Positions 44,501-56,810 are shown, counted from the stretch's first letter. The stretch is DNA of 64,000 nucleotides from Hyphomicrobiales bacterium (GCA_900489925.1 UEHQ01000002.1:124001-188000), one strand, 5' to 3'. Notes: generated by a model not told the origin, from the sequence alone. Numbers and translations are program-made.

Positions 44501-45222
44501 CGGCGGAGACCGCAAACGATCACAAGACCGATTTCCTCGCCCGCGTCAGCCACGAAATCCGCACGCCGCTGAATGCGATCATCGGCTTCTCCGACATGAT
44601 GGCTGGCGAGCGTTTCGGGCCGATCGGAAACCCCCGCTACGTCGAATACGCCAACGACATCGGTCGATCCGGCCGCCATGTCCTGGATATCGTCAACGAC
44701 CTGCTCGACATTTCGAAGATAGAAGCCGGCGAGATGGATCTGGACTTCGCGGCCGTTGGCCTCAACGAAGCGGTCTCGGAAGCCGTCGCACTTCTCCAGC
44801 CGCAGGCGAACGGACAGCGGGTGATCATCCGCACCGCTCTGTCGCAGGCTGTTCCGGACGTCGTTGCAGACCTGCGTTCTATCAAGCAGATCGCCCTTAA
44901 CGTGTTGTCGAACTCGATCCGCTTCACACCCGCTGGTGGCCAGATCGTCGTCTCGACATCCTACGAGGCCAATGGCAGCGTTGTCCTGCGGATCCGCGAT
45001 ACGGGGGTGGGGATGACGCGCTCGGAACTCGACCAGGCGATGAAGCCGTTCCGTCAGGTGTCGACGCAATCACGCCACCGCGGCGAAGGAACCGGACTGG
45101 GCCTGCCGCTCACCAAGGCAATGGTCGACGCCAATCGCGCGATTTTCGCGATCAGCTCTGCGCCCAATGAAGGCACTCTCGTCGAGATCGCCTTCCCATC
45201 CCAGCGCGTGCTGGCCGGCTAA
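41503..45222 (+). CDS. cbrA: PAS-domain histidine kinase of the PdhS/DivJ/PleC class (CbrA orthologue)
   Basis: This 1239-residue kinase is predicted cytoplasmic. After an N-terminal PAS-like region (1-200) come two acidic, Ala/Glu/Asp-rich low-complexity linkers (about 235-400 and 530-620). PAS domains lie near 405-520, 750-850 and 885-985. The dimerisation domain has the phosphorylated His1017 in FLARVSHEIRTPLNAIIGFS, and the ATPase part has N and G boxes (NVLSNSIRF, DTGVG, GTGLGLPL). The DHp sequence (GERFGPIGNPRYVEYANDI) is of the class that talks to DivK. In S. meliloti, CbrA acts through DivK to CtrA in cell-cycle control and symbiosis. Gene order supports orthology. Confidence 0.85.
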   Translation: MPAVQYPFIDIAVHPRVRERFAHGEALVLFSADLARPLWANGAGAELFGQSAVYDLLDQGIDRTSITFRQLETTARQLAVVGDNRNFMVRITQGFQRVPVQAAAELIVLSSGERAILLSLPVSAKPLSTKESAEHMLRGLDDPDTHMAVIGGDGEIIAASPGFASLDVSRQTARSLTALAGEHAHRLVKRPVATGKGHLPAAVGRLSDDPALNLLFAVETVLGHLDPVDPPAAEPELSTAAVNHKDAVPASNFSEVINAVAAIEELEETPDEAEDTSSTAGEELSGEDATVAVEADEAEPLREDIDETVEAAEDVGEETIDEDETETIIETDTVAASAPEPVVDEASVEESSDPAATDLDDQVEEELAPVLETEAAKTHEVEPQAAPSAAPEPVTANTNSFVFNPNSRATRFVWKIDAQGRFSEVSGEFAEAVGPQAASIIGVAFSDIAALFNLDPDGKISEALARRDTWSGKTIHWPIEGTSLAVPVDLAALPTYTRSREFDGFRGFGVVRLSDAAEDPLALGLTFGPHDIVEDTVEADQPEETIEKSPVSPELAPAEPEEPAVAPEANIDVAEESPLDGSDPVVVLGEAADEPAAPAPSEPPARAEPPALRIAETPNRRLTDKIVQLHGVGSTLTSAEQANFREIAKRLEAFGVRAPETDADEAEIDAALPDETQAEEIADDQIDAMPAEQDLEEETPAEVAVDSDDDSDVTEGLEETVSQMDMLTSFIPPRVKMLDGLSPATVDQLPVAVLIHAGDNLLHANPEFLRLTGYSSLEDLEDTGGIDALLQRHELEEQGNRSGKMMLVTADDDLVPVTARLQSIRWEESSALMLALMPVTNDASVRARHVAPPEGRSADRMIEKVAKLQVEVEELRSILETATDGVVVIGAEGDIRSMNRSASALFNYDEEETRGKPFVMLFAHESQRAVLDYLSGLSGHGVASVLNDGREVIGREAAGGFVPLFMTMGRLTSSSGYCAVIRDITQWKRTEDELRSAKSAAETANDHKTDFLARVSHEIRTPLNAIIGFSDMMAGERFGPIGNPRYVEYANDIGRSGRHVLDIVNDLLDISKIEAGEMDLDFAAVGLNEAVSEAVALLQPQANGQRVIIRTALSQAVPDVVADLRSIKQIALNVLSNSIRFTPAGGQIVVSTSYEANGSVVLRIRDTGVGMTRSELDQAMKPFRQVSTQSRHRGEGTGLGLPLTKAMVDANRAIFAISSAPNEGTLVEIAFPSQRVLAG

Positions 45223-45231
45223 AACGAAAAA

Positions 45232-45252
45232 AGGCAGCCAGGGAGGCTGCCT
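45232..45252. terminator. Hairpin with T-run on the minus strand
   Basis: AGGCAGCC and GGCTGCCT pair around a 5-base loop. A TTTTTT run follows on the minus strand, so it terminates leftward transcription (acsA or an sRNA); it may also end cbrA less efficiently. Confidence 0.75.
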
Positions 45253-45420
45253 AAGAGTTGGGTGCTGTTCAACAAGGGCTTAGTCGATCTAACATCATGT
45301 TGCGGGAGCAAGAGCTCCAAGCTGCCTCGTTCATATGCAGCCCCAAGTTGGATTTACCTTTGAAGCAGGTTTCCTAACGGAAGGTTACCACGCCCCATAA
45401 GCTCTTGAAGGTAAAAGGTT
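45232..45420 (-). ncRNA. Candidate small RNA or acsA 3' UTR ending at the hairpin
   Basis: Nearly 200 bases without a gene lie between acsA and the leftward terminator at 45232. I vaguely recall a conserved rhizobial sRNA family beside this locus in S. meliloti. I cannot define the 5' end and see no strong promoter, so it may simply be the acsA 3' untranslated region. Confidence 0.25.
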
Positions 45421-45445
45421 GTAGTTTCGCTAAGAGTTTAAGCGC

Positions 45446-47398
<1,953 letters not shown>

Positions 47399-47555
47399 CC
47401 GAACACCTCCTGCTAAAGGTCTATATATGAAGGCATAGCGCCTTATGGAGGTGGTGAGAAGTCGTTCGGAGGTATGAGTTTGCAACGACCCTGCATTTGA
47501 TATATCCGGCATTTCAGTGCATTAACGGGCACCGGCCGAAACACGGGCGAAACTG

Positions 47556-49421
47556 ATGACTACGTCTCGACAGCCTCAATGGCGCAAAAAAATCAGACCG
47601 ATTTCCCGCTGGCTGCCCAACGCAGCAAAATTCGCAACGATTGCGCTGCTTGCAACGCTGGCGCTCTTCGTGGCGCTGCGAATCGCCGGCCCCTACCTCA
47701 TTTCCACCAGTCTGGTTCGCTCGGGCATCGAGGAAGCGCTGTCTAAGTGGACGGGGTACAGCGCCGAGATCGGCGGTCGCCCAATCGTTGAATTCTGGCC
47801 CACGCCACGCATAACGCTGAACCAGATCTCGGTTCGGCAAAAGCAGGGGGAAAAGAAGCTGCTCGGAACGATCGAGAGCCTCTCTGCCGAGTTCAACCTG
47901 ATCGACGCCATCCGTGGGAAGGCGAGGTTCCATGAATTCCACCTGCTGCGTCCAACGCTTCAGTTGACCCGCGAGACCAGCGGCGTGATCGACTGGACTA
48001 ACGAAGGACTCATGGCACGAGCCATATCAAGGGTCCGCGAAGAGGGCGGCAAGCAGGTTCTCGACAGGGGTCTGGACGCGGAAATCGGCACCATCACGGT
48101 CGAAGACGGCACGCTGAACGTTGCCGATGTCGCAAGCGGGAAGACTTACCATTTCGAGGGTGTGACGGCGGACGTCAACTGGCGCAAATTGTCCAGGCCG
48201 ATCAGCGCGGTGCTGATCGCTCGTACCAGCGGACAGGATCTCAAGCTCGACTTCTCCTCCCGCAGCCCCCTGCTGCTATTCGGCGGCAAGAGTGCACCAT
48301 TCAGCGCCTCGCTGGCCTCCAACCTGCTCACGGCGCGGTTTGACGGGGTCGCGAACATCTCGCATCTCTTCGATCTCACAGGCAACGTCGCGCTCAATGT
48401 TCCCGATCTGCCGAGCCTGCTTGCATGGATGGGCCGCTCGCTGCCCGGCGTTCCGACCCTGAAGTCGCTGTCGATCGCCAGCGATGTCGCCTCGATCGGC
48501 AGCGGCTTCCGCTTCAACAATACGAGCCTCGGCATCAACGGTACCAATGCCATAGGCGTCATGGACATTACCTTTACGCCTGGCAAACGCCCGAAACTCG
48601 GCGGGACGCTGGCCTTCGATCAGATGAATTTCAAATCGTTGTTCGACGCCTTCGCCCTGCGACTGGAGGCCGGGGAAGAACGTGGGCCGCCGGAGGGTGG
48701 ACCGCTGCAGCATCTCGATGTCGATTTGCGGTTTTCCGCCAAGCAGGCGCAGATCGAACCGTTCGAACTTTCGAGCGTCGGCGCGAGCATCATTGTTTCC
48801 AGCTACGAAGCCAAATTCGAGATCGGCGACAGCCAGTTCGAAGGTGGCTCGCTCACGGCCCATCTCGAAGCCACGCGCGGCGACTTCGACGGCGGCGGCA
48901 AATTGCAGCTTTCGATCCGTGGGGCCGACTTTGCCGGCCTAGTCGAGCGACTGCAACTCAAGGGGCCGCTGCCGCTCACAACCGGTTCGCTCGACATGTC
49001 GCTGCAGACTTCGCAGCCGCTCTGGAAAGCGAACCGCGACAATGTCAGCGGCACCGTGTCCTTCCACGCCCTTTCCGGCTCCATCCCCGGCTTCGATGCC
49101 GAGGCTATCCGCAAGGAGGCCGCGAGCGCGGATTTCTTCTCGTTGAGCGCCGTATCGCATCGCGCCTTCGCGTTCGACCGTCTGGACATCGCGGCCGACA
49201 TCGATAACGGCGCGGCGAATGTTCGCGGGGCACGCATCGAGGGAGCGCGAGAAGCGCTGACGCTGTCGGGCGTCATCCCCTATCAATCCGGGGGGCTTGC
49301 TCTCTCGGGCACAATGAGTCCCATCGATCCGGCACAGGAAGGCAGCGCTCCCCCCTTGCGATTTTTCGTCGGAGGCTCGTGGCCGGACCCGGTTCTATCC
49401 CCGGCTCCGGCGCAGCAATAG
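47556..49421 (+). CDS. AsmA-family protein
   Basis: This 621-residue protein has one N-terminal membrane helix (about 28-48, FATIALLATLALFVALRIAGP) and a large periplasmic AsmA-like region. AsmA signatures are the start SGIEEALSKWTGYSAEIGG...PTPRITLNQISV and the C-terminal FASLVGR-like repeat region (FAGLVERLQLKGPLPLTTGSLDMSLQTS). AsmA proteins are thought to move or organise lipids between membranes. Its stop abuts that of potI with no gap. In my memory of S. meliloti it sits at the same place next to acsA. Confidence 0.88.
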   Translation: MTTSRQPQWRKKIRPISRWLPNAAKFATIALLATLALFVALRIAGPYLISTSLVRSGIEEALSKWTGYSAEIGGRPIVEFWPTPRITLNQISVRQKQGEKKLLGTIESLSAEFNLIDAIRGKARFHEFHLLRPTLQLTRETSGVIDWTNEGLMARAISRVREEGGKQVLDRGLDAEIGTITVEDGTLNVADVASGKTYHFEGVTADVNWRKLSRPISAVLIARTSGQDLKLDFSSRSPLLLFGGKSAPFSASLASNLLTARFDGVANISHLFDLTGNVALNVPDLPSLLAWMGRSLPGVPTLKSLSIASDVASIGSGFRFNNTSLGINGTNAIGVMDITFTPGKRPKLGGTLAFDQMNFKSLFDAFALRLEAGEERGPPEGGPLQHLDVDLRFSAKQAQIEPFELSSVGASIIVSSYEAKFEIGDSQFEGGSLTAHLEATRGDFDGGGKLQLSIRGADFAGLVERLQLKGPLPLTTGSLDMSLQTSQPLWKANRDNVSGTVSFHALSGSIPGFDAEAIRKEAASADFFSLSAVSHRAFAFDRLDIAADIDNGAANVRGARIEGAREALTLSGVIPYQSGGLALSGTMSPIDPAQEGSAPPLRFFVGGSWPDPVLSPAPAQQ

Positions 49422-50240
49422 CTAGGCGGCGTTTGCCGCAGCACGCTCGTCGCGCTCGCGCTGCAATTCGCGGCGCTTGGTGATCGTGGAGGCGCAGATA
49501 ACGCCGACCGTGACAATGCCGATCAGGATGGTGCAGACCGCGTTGATCTCGGGCGTGACGCCAAGGCGCACCTGGCTGTAGATCTTCATCGGCAAGGTCG
49601 TGGCGCCCGGCCCCGAGGTGAAGCTTGCAATCACCAGGTCGTCCAGTGACAGCGTGAACGCCAGGATCCAGCCGGAGAAGACCGCTGGCGCGATGATCGG
49701 CAAGGTGATCTCGAAGAAGGTCCGGACAGGAGGAGACCCGAGATCCTGCGCCGCCTCTTCGATCGAGCGATCGAAACTCAACAGGCGCGATTGCACGACA
49801 ACGGCCACGAAGCACATGGTCAGCGTGGTGTGCGCCAGGGTGATCGTCCAGAAACCGCGGTCAAGCCCGATTGCCACGAAGAGCAACAGCAGCGACAGGC
49901 CGGTGATGACATCGGGCATGACGAGCGGTGCGTAGACCATCCCCGAAAACAGCATGCGGCCGCGAAAGCGGGAATAGCGTACCAGGGTCAGCGCCGCCAT
50001 CGTGCCGAGGATCGTCGCCGCCGTGGCGGAAAGCAGGCCGACGCGGATCGTTACCCATGCGGCATCCAGCAGCGCCTGGTTCTGAAGCAGCGAGGCGTAC
50101 CACCGTGTCGAAAACCCGCCCCATACGGTGACGAGCTTCGACTCGTTGAAGGAGAAGATCACGAGCAGGACGATCGGCAGGTACAGAAATGCAAAGCCGA
50201 GCGTAATCGAGACGATATTGAAGCGGGTCCATTTCAGCAT
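49422..50240 (-). CDS. potI: Putrescine ABC transporter permease (PotI)
   Basis: This 272-residue permease begins with FNIVSITLGFAFLYLPIVLLVIFSFNESKLVTVWGGFSTRWY, a typical PotI/PotC start (quoted in part; first helix at about 10-30). The EAA loop reads IEEAAQDLGSPPVRTFFEIT. It is the last gene of potFGHI, 3 bp after potH. Confidence 0.92.
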   Translation of the reverse strand: MLKWTRFNIVSITLGFAFLYLPIVLLVIFSFNESKLVTVWGGFSTRWYASLLQNQALLDAAWVTIRVGLLSATAATILGTMAALTLVRYSRFRGRMLFSGMVYAPLVMPDVITGLSLLLLFVAIGLDRGFWTITLAHTTLTMCFVAVVVQSRLLSFDRSIEEAAQDLGSPPVRTFFEITLPIIAPAVFSGWILAFTLSLDDLVIASFTSGPGATTLPMKIYSQVRLGVTPEINAVCTILIGIVTVGVICASTITKRRELQRERDERAAANAA

Positions 50241-50243
50241 GGT

Positions 50244-51161
50244 CTACTTCCCCTGCTCGTCGGCTTTGGCTTGCACATTCTGGAAGAAGACGATCGGGAT
50301 CACCAGGATCAGCAGCAGGATCGTTGCCACAGCGGACGAAACCGGCCAGTCGCGGTTGGAATTGAACTCGCTCCAGAGCGTCTTGCCGATCATCAGCGTC
50401 TCGGAACCACCCAGCAGGTCGGGGATAACGAACTCGCCGACAGCAGGGATGAAGACGAGCATGCAGCCTGCCACGACACCAGGGATCGATAGCGGGAAGG
50501 TCACGCGCCAGAAGGCGGTGATCGGCGTGCAGCCCAGGTCCTGCGCGGCCTCGATGAGGGTGCCGTCCATCTTCTCCAGGGACGAATAAAGCGGCAGCAC
50601 CATGAAGGGCAGGTAGGAATAGATGATGCCGATATAGACCGCGATGTTGGTGTTCAGGATGATCAGCGGACTATCGATCACGTGCAGCGACTGGAGCAGC
50701 TGGTTAAGCAGCCCCTCGGGCTTCAGGATCGCAATCCAGGCGTAGACGCGGATCAGGAAGCTTGTCCAGAAAGGCAGGATGACGAGCATCAGCAGCGTCG
50801 GCCGGATCGACCGCGGCGCCTGCGCCATGCCGTAGGCGACCGGATAGGCGATCAGCAGCGTCAGGAAGGTCGAGACGGCCGCAATGATCAGGCTCGATAT
50901 ATACGAGTTCACATAGAGCGGATCGTCGATCAGATAGCTGAAATTGTCGAAGGAGAAGCTCGAAACCTTCTCCCAGAATCCGGCCCAGTCATCCGACAGC
51001 GCGAATACCGGCTCGTAGGGCGGCATGGCGATCGCGGTGGTCGACAGCGAAATGCGGAAGACGATGAAGAACGGCGCGAGGAAGAATAGCAGCAGCCAAG
51101 CGTAAGGGATGATGATGACGAGGCGGTTGTAGATCGCGGATCCGATTTTGCCCATGATCAA
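50244..51161 (-). CDS. potH: Putrescine ABC transporter permease (PotH)
   Basis: This 305-residue permease has about six membrane helices. The EAA loop is LIEAAQDLGCTPITAFWRVT. ATG overlaps the potG stop by 4 bases. It forms the membrane channel with PotI. Confidence 0.92.
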   Translation of the reverse strand: MIMGKIGSAIYNRLVIIIPYAWLLLFFLAPFFIVFRISLSTTAIAMPPYEPVFALSDDWAGFWEKVSSFSFDNFSYLIDDPLYVNSYISSLIIAAVSTFLTLLIAYPVAYGMAQAPRSIRPTLLMLVILPFWTSFLIRVYAWIAILKPEGLLNQLLQSLHVIDSPLIILNTNIAVYIGIIYSYLPFMVLPLYSSLEKMDGTLIEAAQDLGCTPITAFWRVTFPLSIPGVVAGCMLVFIPAVGEFVIPDLLGGSETLMIGKTLWSEFNSNRDWPVSSAVATILLLILVIPIVFFQNVQAKADEQGK

Positions 51162-52300
51162 TCCTTCAGCAGGACGCCGGCATCATCGGCGAAGGAAACC
51201 CAGACATCCTGATCGTAGGTGAAGGGGTCGTCGACCGAGCGCTGGGCGTTCAGCGACGAGGCCTTCACCACCTTGCCGTTCTTGAGCTTGATGTGAAAGA
51301 CGGTCATGTCACCGAGATAGCCGATATCCCAGAGCTCGCCTGAAGCGGCGTTGACCTTTGGATTGGCGGGCGGCGTGCGGCTGACCTTCAGCTTTTCCGG
51401 ACGGATGGCGAAACCGACGGGAGAGCCCATTACTGGCTTCTCAGGCGTGACGACCTTGATCGAGAAGTCGTTGTCGACACCGATCTCAACCGTGCTGTCA
51501 TTGAGAGAAGCAACCTTCCCATCGAAGATGTTCACGTCACCAATGAAGTCGGCGACGAAACGCGAATTGGGCGCTTCATAGATTTCCGCCGGCGTCGCGA
51601 CCTGAATGACCTTGCCGTGGCTCATGACCGCGATGCGGTCGGCCATGGTCATTGCCTCTTCCTGGTCGTGGGTGACGACCACGAAGGTCAGGCCCAGGTT
51701 CTGCTGGAGATCCATCAGTTCGAACTGGGTTTCCTCGCGCAGCTTCTTGTCGAGCGCGCCGAGCGGTTCGTCTAGCAGAAGCACCTTCGGCCGCTTGGCA
51801 AGCGAGCGGGCAAGCGCCACGCGCTGGCGCTGGCCACCAGAAAGCTGGTTCGGCTTGCGGGCCGCAAACTTTTCGAGCTTCACCATCTTCAGCATCTGCG
51901 ACACGCGCTCGGCGATCTCGTCCTTCGGCATGCCATCCTGGCGCAGGCCGAAGGCGACATTCTTCTCGACCGTCATGTGCGGGAAAAGGGCGTAGGACTG
52001 GAACATCATGTTGACCGGACGCTTGTAGGGCGGCGTGCCGGCAAGGTCGGTTCCGTCGAGAATGATCTCGCCGGACGTCGGCTGCTCGAAACCAGCCAGC
52101 ATGCGCAGCAGGGTGGACTTGCCGCAGCCGGAGGCACCAAGCAGTGCAAAGAACTCCCTGTGATAGATATTCAGCGACAGATCATCGACTGCGGTGAAAT
52201 CACCGAACCGTTTCGTGACGTTCTTGAATGCAATGAAAGGCTTTGAGGCGGGATCCGTCCACGGCGCAAAGGAACGGCGAATATTGCCAAGTGACTTCAT
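51158..52300 (-). CDS. potG: Putrescine ABC transporter ATPase (PotG)
   Basis: This 380-residue ATPase has Walker A GASGCGKSTLLRML, Q-loop MFQSYALFPHMTV, signature LSGGQRQRVALARSL, and Walker B LLLDEPLGALDKKLRE. A C-terminal TOBE domain (from about 290) ends the protein. It starts 94 bp after potF, past a hairpin. Confidence 0.93.
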   Translation of the reverse strand: MKSLGNIRRSFAPWTDPASKPFIAFKNVTKRFGDFTAVDDLSLNIYHREFFALLGASGCGKSTLLRMLAGFEQPTSGEIILDGTDLAGTPPYKRPVNMMFQSYALFPHMTVEKNVAFGLRQDGMPKDEIAERVSQMLKMVKLEKFAARKPNQLSGGQRQRVALARSLAKRPKVLLLDEPLGALDKKLREETQFELMDLQQNLGLTFVVVTHDQEEAMTMADRIAVMSHGKVIQVATPAEIYEAPNSRFVADFIGDVNIFDGKVASLNDSTVEIGVDNDFSIKVVTPEKPVMGSPVGFAIRPEKLKVSRTPPANPKVNAASGELWDIGYLGDMTVFHIKLKNGKVVKASSLNAQRSVDDPFTYDQDVWVSFADDAGVLLKD

Positions 52301-52360
52301 AATGGTCCCCGAAATATCATTTTTTGGAAGCCGACGGTCCCCTACGATCGGCGCAAGAAA

Positions 52361-52386
52361 AGGCCCGGGCGTTGCCGACCGGGCCT
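52361..52386 (-). terminator. Hairpin between potF and potG
   Basis: AGGCCCGG and CCGGGCCT pair (8 bp) and on the minus strand are followed by TTTTCTT. It is probably a partial terminator that lowers expression of potGHI relative to the binding protein gene. Confidence 0.7.
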
Positions 52387-52394
52387 GATTTTCA

Positions 52395-53495
52395 TTACTG
52401 GCCAGTGACGACTTTCGTCCAGACCCTGGTCGCAGTGCGTTGCGTTTTCGGATCCCATGGGGTGACGCTATAGAGCTTCTTCATCACGTCCTCGCTCGGA
52501 TAGACCGACGGGTCTTCGAGGACTTCCTTGTCGATGAACTCCTGCGACGCCTTGTTGCCGTTTGCATAGAAGACGTAGTTGCTGGCTTTCGCGATGACTT
52601 CCGGCTTCATCATGTAGTTCAGGAACTCATGCGCCTCGGCGACGTGCTTGGCGTCCGCCGGAATCGCCATCATGTCGAACCACATCTGTGCACCCTGCGA
52701 CGGAATGGAATAGCCGATTTCCACGCCGTTCTTGGCTTCGGTCGCACGGTTCGCGGCCTGGAAGATATCGCCGGAATAACCGAACGCGATGCAGATATCG
52801 CCGTTGGCCAGAGCGTTGATGTATTCCGAGGAATGGAACTTGCGAACGAAAGGACGCACCTTTTCCAGCAGTTCCCCGGCCTTCTGCAGATCGGCCGGCT
52901 TGCTCGAATTCGGGTCAAGCCCGATGTAGGTCAGGGCCGACGGTAGAACGTCCTTCGGTGCATCGAGGACATAGATGCCGCAGTCCTTGAACTTTGCCGC
53001 GACCGCCGGATCGAAGATCGCTTCCAGGCCCGGCTCCTTCGCATCGGGCCCGAGGATCTCGGCAATCTTCTTCTTGTTGTAGCCGATGCCGTTGGTGCCC
53101 CACATGTAGTCCACGGCATATTCGTTGCCGGGGTCGTACATGGCGGTGCGCTGCTGGACCATATCCCACATGTTGGAGAGGTTCGGCAGCTTGGACTTGT
53201 CGAGCTTCTGGAAGACGCCAGCCTGGATCTGGCGCTGCAGGAAGTCGGCGCTCGGAACGACGACATCGTAGCCGGTGCCGCCGGCAAGCAATTTCGTCTC
53301 GAGCGTCTCGTTGGAATCGAAGGTGTCGTAGACGACCTTGATGCCCGTTTCCTTGGTGAAGTCTTCAAGGATCGAGCTGTCGATATAATCGGACCAGTTG
53401 TAGACGTTGACGACGCGGTCCTCCGCAAAGGATGGCGACGCGGAAATTGCAGCCATGGCCACGGCGGCTGCCAGTCCTGCGATTGTTGACCTCAT
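52395..53495 (-). CDS. potF: Periplasmic putrescine-binding protein (PotF)
   Basis: I set the start at 53495, where GGAG precedes an ATG that opens a Sec signal peptide (MRSTIAGLAAAVAMAAISAS, cleavage near SFAED). The 366-residue SBP has the PotF/PotD start VVNVYNWSDYIDSSILEDFT and the ligand-site segment DYMWGTNGIGYN. It captures polyamines in the periplasm and is first in potFGHI. Confidence 0.93.
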   Translation of the reverse strand: MRSTIAGLAAAVAMAAISASPSFAEDRVVNVYNWSDYIDSSILEDFTKETGIKVVYDTFDSNETLETKLLAGGTGYDVVVPSADFLQRQIQAGVFQKLDKSKLPNLSNMWDMVQQRTAMYDPGNEYAVDYMWGTNGIGYNKKKIAEILGPDAKEPGLEAIFDPAVAAKFKDCGIYVLDAPKDVLPSALTYIGLDPNSSKPADLQKAGELLEKVRPFVRKFHSSEYINALANGDICIAFGYSGDIFQAANRATEAKNGVEIGYSIPSQGAQMWFDMMAIPADAKHVAEAHEFLNYMMKPEVIAKASNYVFYANGNKASQEFIDKEVLEDPSVYPSEDVMKKLYSVTPWDPKTQRTATRVWTKVVTGQ

Positions 53496-53619
53496 GCTAT
53501 CTCCTGCTTTTTGTTCTGGCATCTGTTCAGCGATGCCTTCCCTCTGGTTTTCGATGCAGACTAGAAAGGATTTTCGGAGCCCACAAGCGCTAAATCCAGC
53601 ACTCTCGATGATTTCACAG

Positions 53620-55032
53620 TCATTGAAAATCAAAGCTGCTGATACCGGCGACCATCTCGTCCAAACCCAAAGGACGCGTCACCGGCGGCTCGGCTCGCGA
53701 CAGGCAGCCGCGGCGTTCGCACAAACGGCATGCCGATCCGACCGCAACCGCGGGCTGGGCCGCTGCGATCCGACCATAGGCTGTTGCCTGCCCGAGACCT
53801 CCCTCGCAACCGATCAGCAGCGCGGTCCGTCTCACCCGCTCGCCGAAGGGCGCGTTGGGGCCTTCCAGCGTGCGTGAAATGGTCAGATAGTTCGCGCCAC
53901 CCGGCATCTCGATCATCTCGGCCAGAATCTGCCCGGGCTGCAGAAGGGCGACGTGGATATTGAGCTTGGGACAGCCCCCGCCGAAACCGCTGTGCGGAAA
54001 GCCGAGAGCCCCCGCCCGGCGCAGACGATTGCCGGCGGCATCGATCTCCATGAGGAAGAACGGGATTGCCGCGGCATCCGGCCGCTGCAGCATCGTCAGC
54101 CGCGTCGCCGCCTGCGCGAAGGACGCGCCGAACCGCGCACGCAGAATATCGATGTCGTAGCGAGCATTCTGAGCCGCCGCCAAAAACGCCGCATAAGGCA
54201 TGGCAATCGCCAGTGCGGCATAGCGGCTGAGCTCGAAGCGAGCGATCCTCTTTGCTTCAGGCGTGGTCAGCGGCAGTGCTTCAAGCTCGGCCAGGATCGC
54301 GTCTCGCAGAGCAAGGGAGGCAACCTCGATTGCAATTTCATGTGCCTGATCAGGCGCCGACAACCGTTCTGAAACAAAGAGACGCATCGAATGCCGGTCA
54401 AAGCGACGGCGGAGATCGGGCATCACGTGAACCGGCAAGATGCGCACGCCAATGCCGCGCTCCGCTCGCAGCCATTCACGGAAGGCGAAAGGCAGATCGC
54501 GCATATCGGCGAACCGCGACGAGAAAGCCTCCGCCTCCGCTTCGATCCGCGGGAAGTAGGCAGAGCGTCGCTCGAAGACATCGCGGACCTCGTCGGCCGG
54601 CAGACGGGCACCGGCCAGGGGCGCATTACCCTCGCCGATTGTCAGAGACGTCAGGTCGGAGAGGCGCGCAGCCTGTTCCCTGTAGGCGCGATAGAGCTTC
54701 ACCATGCCGCTTGCGGCATTGGGTGCGGCCTCCGCCACCTCCACCAACTCCTGATCCCCCGGCAGCTCGCCGACCAGCAGGGGATCGGCGAAGATCTCCT
54801 TCAGCTGTGCAAGGCTGCCGCCACTTTCATGCCGCAGCTCTTCGAGATCGACCCTGTAGACCGCGGATAGCTTGAGCAGCAGCTGCACTGTCAGCGGGCG
54901 CTGGTTGCGCTCGATCAGGTTGAGGTATGAGGGCGAGATCTCCAGCGCCTCCGCCATCGCCGTCTGCGTGACGCCGAGGCCGTTTCGAATGCGCCGGACC
55001 CGTGGACCGGCAAATATCTTGCGCTCAACCAT
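53620..55032 (-). CDS. RamB/ScfR-type short-chain acyl-CoA regulator, divergent from aceA
   Basis: This 470-residue protein has an N-terminal XRE helix-turn-helix (about 8-62, VRRIRNGLGVTQTAMAEAL...YLNLIERNQRPL). It continues with an IrrE-like/ImmA-type middle region (about 150-260) and a C-terminal DUF2083-like domain with conserved Cys residues (SACRLCERRGC near 440). This is the RamB family, which in actinobacteria controls isocitrate lyase and acetate genes and in rhizobia propionyl-CoA genes. It is divergent from aceA with repeated sequence motifs between them, so it very likely regulates aceA and itself. Confidence 0.88.
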   Translation of the reverse strand: MVERKIFAGPRVRRIRNGLGVTQTAMAEALEISPSYLNLIERNQRPLTVQLLLKLSAVYRVDLEELRHESGGSLAQLKEIFADPLLVGELPGDQELVEVAEAAPNAASGMVKLYRAYREQAARLSDLTSLTIGEGNAPLAGARLPADEVRDVFERRSAYFPRIEAEAEAFSSRFADMRDLPFAFREWLRAERGIGVRILPVHVMPDLRRRFDRHSMRLFVSERLSAPDQAHEIAIEVASLALRDAILAELEALPLTTPEAKRIARFELSRYAALAIAMPYAAFLAAAQNARYDIDILRARFGASFAQAATRLTMLQRPDAAAIPFFLMEIDAAGNRLRRAGALGFPHSGFGGGCPKLNIHVALLQPGQILAEMIEMPGGANYLTISRTLEGPNAPFGERVRRTALLIGCEGGLGQATAYGRIAAAQPAVAVGSACRLCERRGCLSRAEPPVTRPLGLDEMVAGISSFDFQ

Positions 55033-55042
55033 GTGACAATTC

Positions 55043-55190
55043 TTTACAGGTTTCAGCCGGACAGATTTTTACAGGATTTGACAATTTTAACGCCATCCCT
55101 TGTCAAGTTCTTTGCATCTCGACCCGTTTCCAGACCAACACTTCCATATAATTCTGGCCTTCTCCGTGAATTTTGTAAATCCTGTCAATC
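55043..55190. promoter_or_regulatory. aceA / RamB-type regulator divergent operator region
   Basis: The spacer contains ACAGGATTT (55071-55079) and its inverse AAATCCTGT (55177-55185), each next to TGACAA/TGTCAA-like bases. A third partial copy, TTACAGGTTT, begins at about 55044. These are candidate regulator binding sites bracketing the aceA promoter. Confidence 0.5.
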
Positions 55191-55226
55191 AGCCAGTTCG
55201 GCAAGATTATCGGCAAGGAGGAAGAA

Positions 55227-56516
<1,290 letters not shown>

Positions 56517-56539
56517 CCGAACCCACGGAGGAGAATGCC

Positions 56540-56776
56540 ATGCCTACGCTTGCTCGCGTCAAGGAACGCGCCGAAGAACAATCGACCAGCATGACCCAGG
56601 ACCAGCAGAGCATGATCCGCATGCTCGCAAACGACCTGCACCGCCTGAACCTGTCGGTCATGAAAGCGGTCGACGCCGGGGTTTCGGTCGAACTGGTCCG
56701 CTCCGCACGCCACCACGGCGGCGACGGGAACTGGGGCGATCTGCTGATCCCAGTTATCGTTGCGGGTCGCAACTGA
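56540..56776 (+). CDS. Small conserved-looking protein downstream of aceA
   Basis: A perfect GGAGGAG lies about eight bases before the ATG at 56540. The 78-residue product starts MPTLARVKERAEEQSTSMTQ, has a helical stretch with many Met, Arg and His, and ends LIPVIVAGRN. It lies 24 bp after aceA in the same direction, so it is co-transcribed. I do not recognise the family. The excellent ribosome binding site makes translation likely. Confidence 0.7.
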   Translation: MPTLARVKERAEEQSTSMTQDQQSMIRMLANDLHRLNLSVMKAVDAGVSVELVRSARHHGGDGNWGDLLIPVIVAGRN

Positions 56777-56810
56777 ACAATACCGGTGGCGGCCTCCAGT
56801 CGCCACCCGC

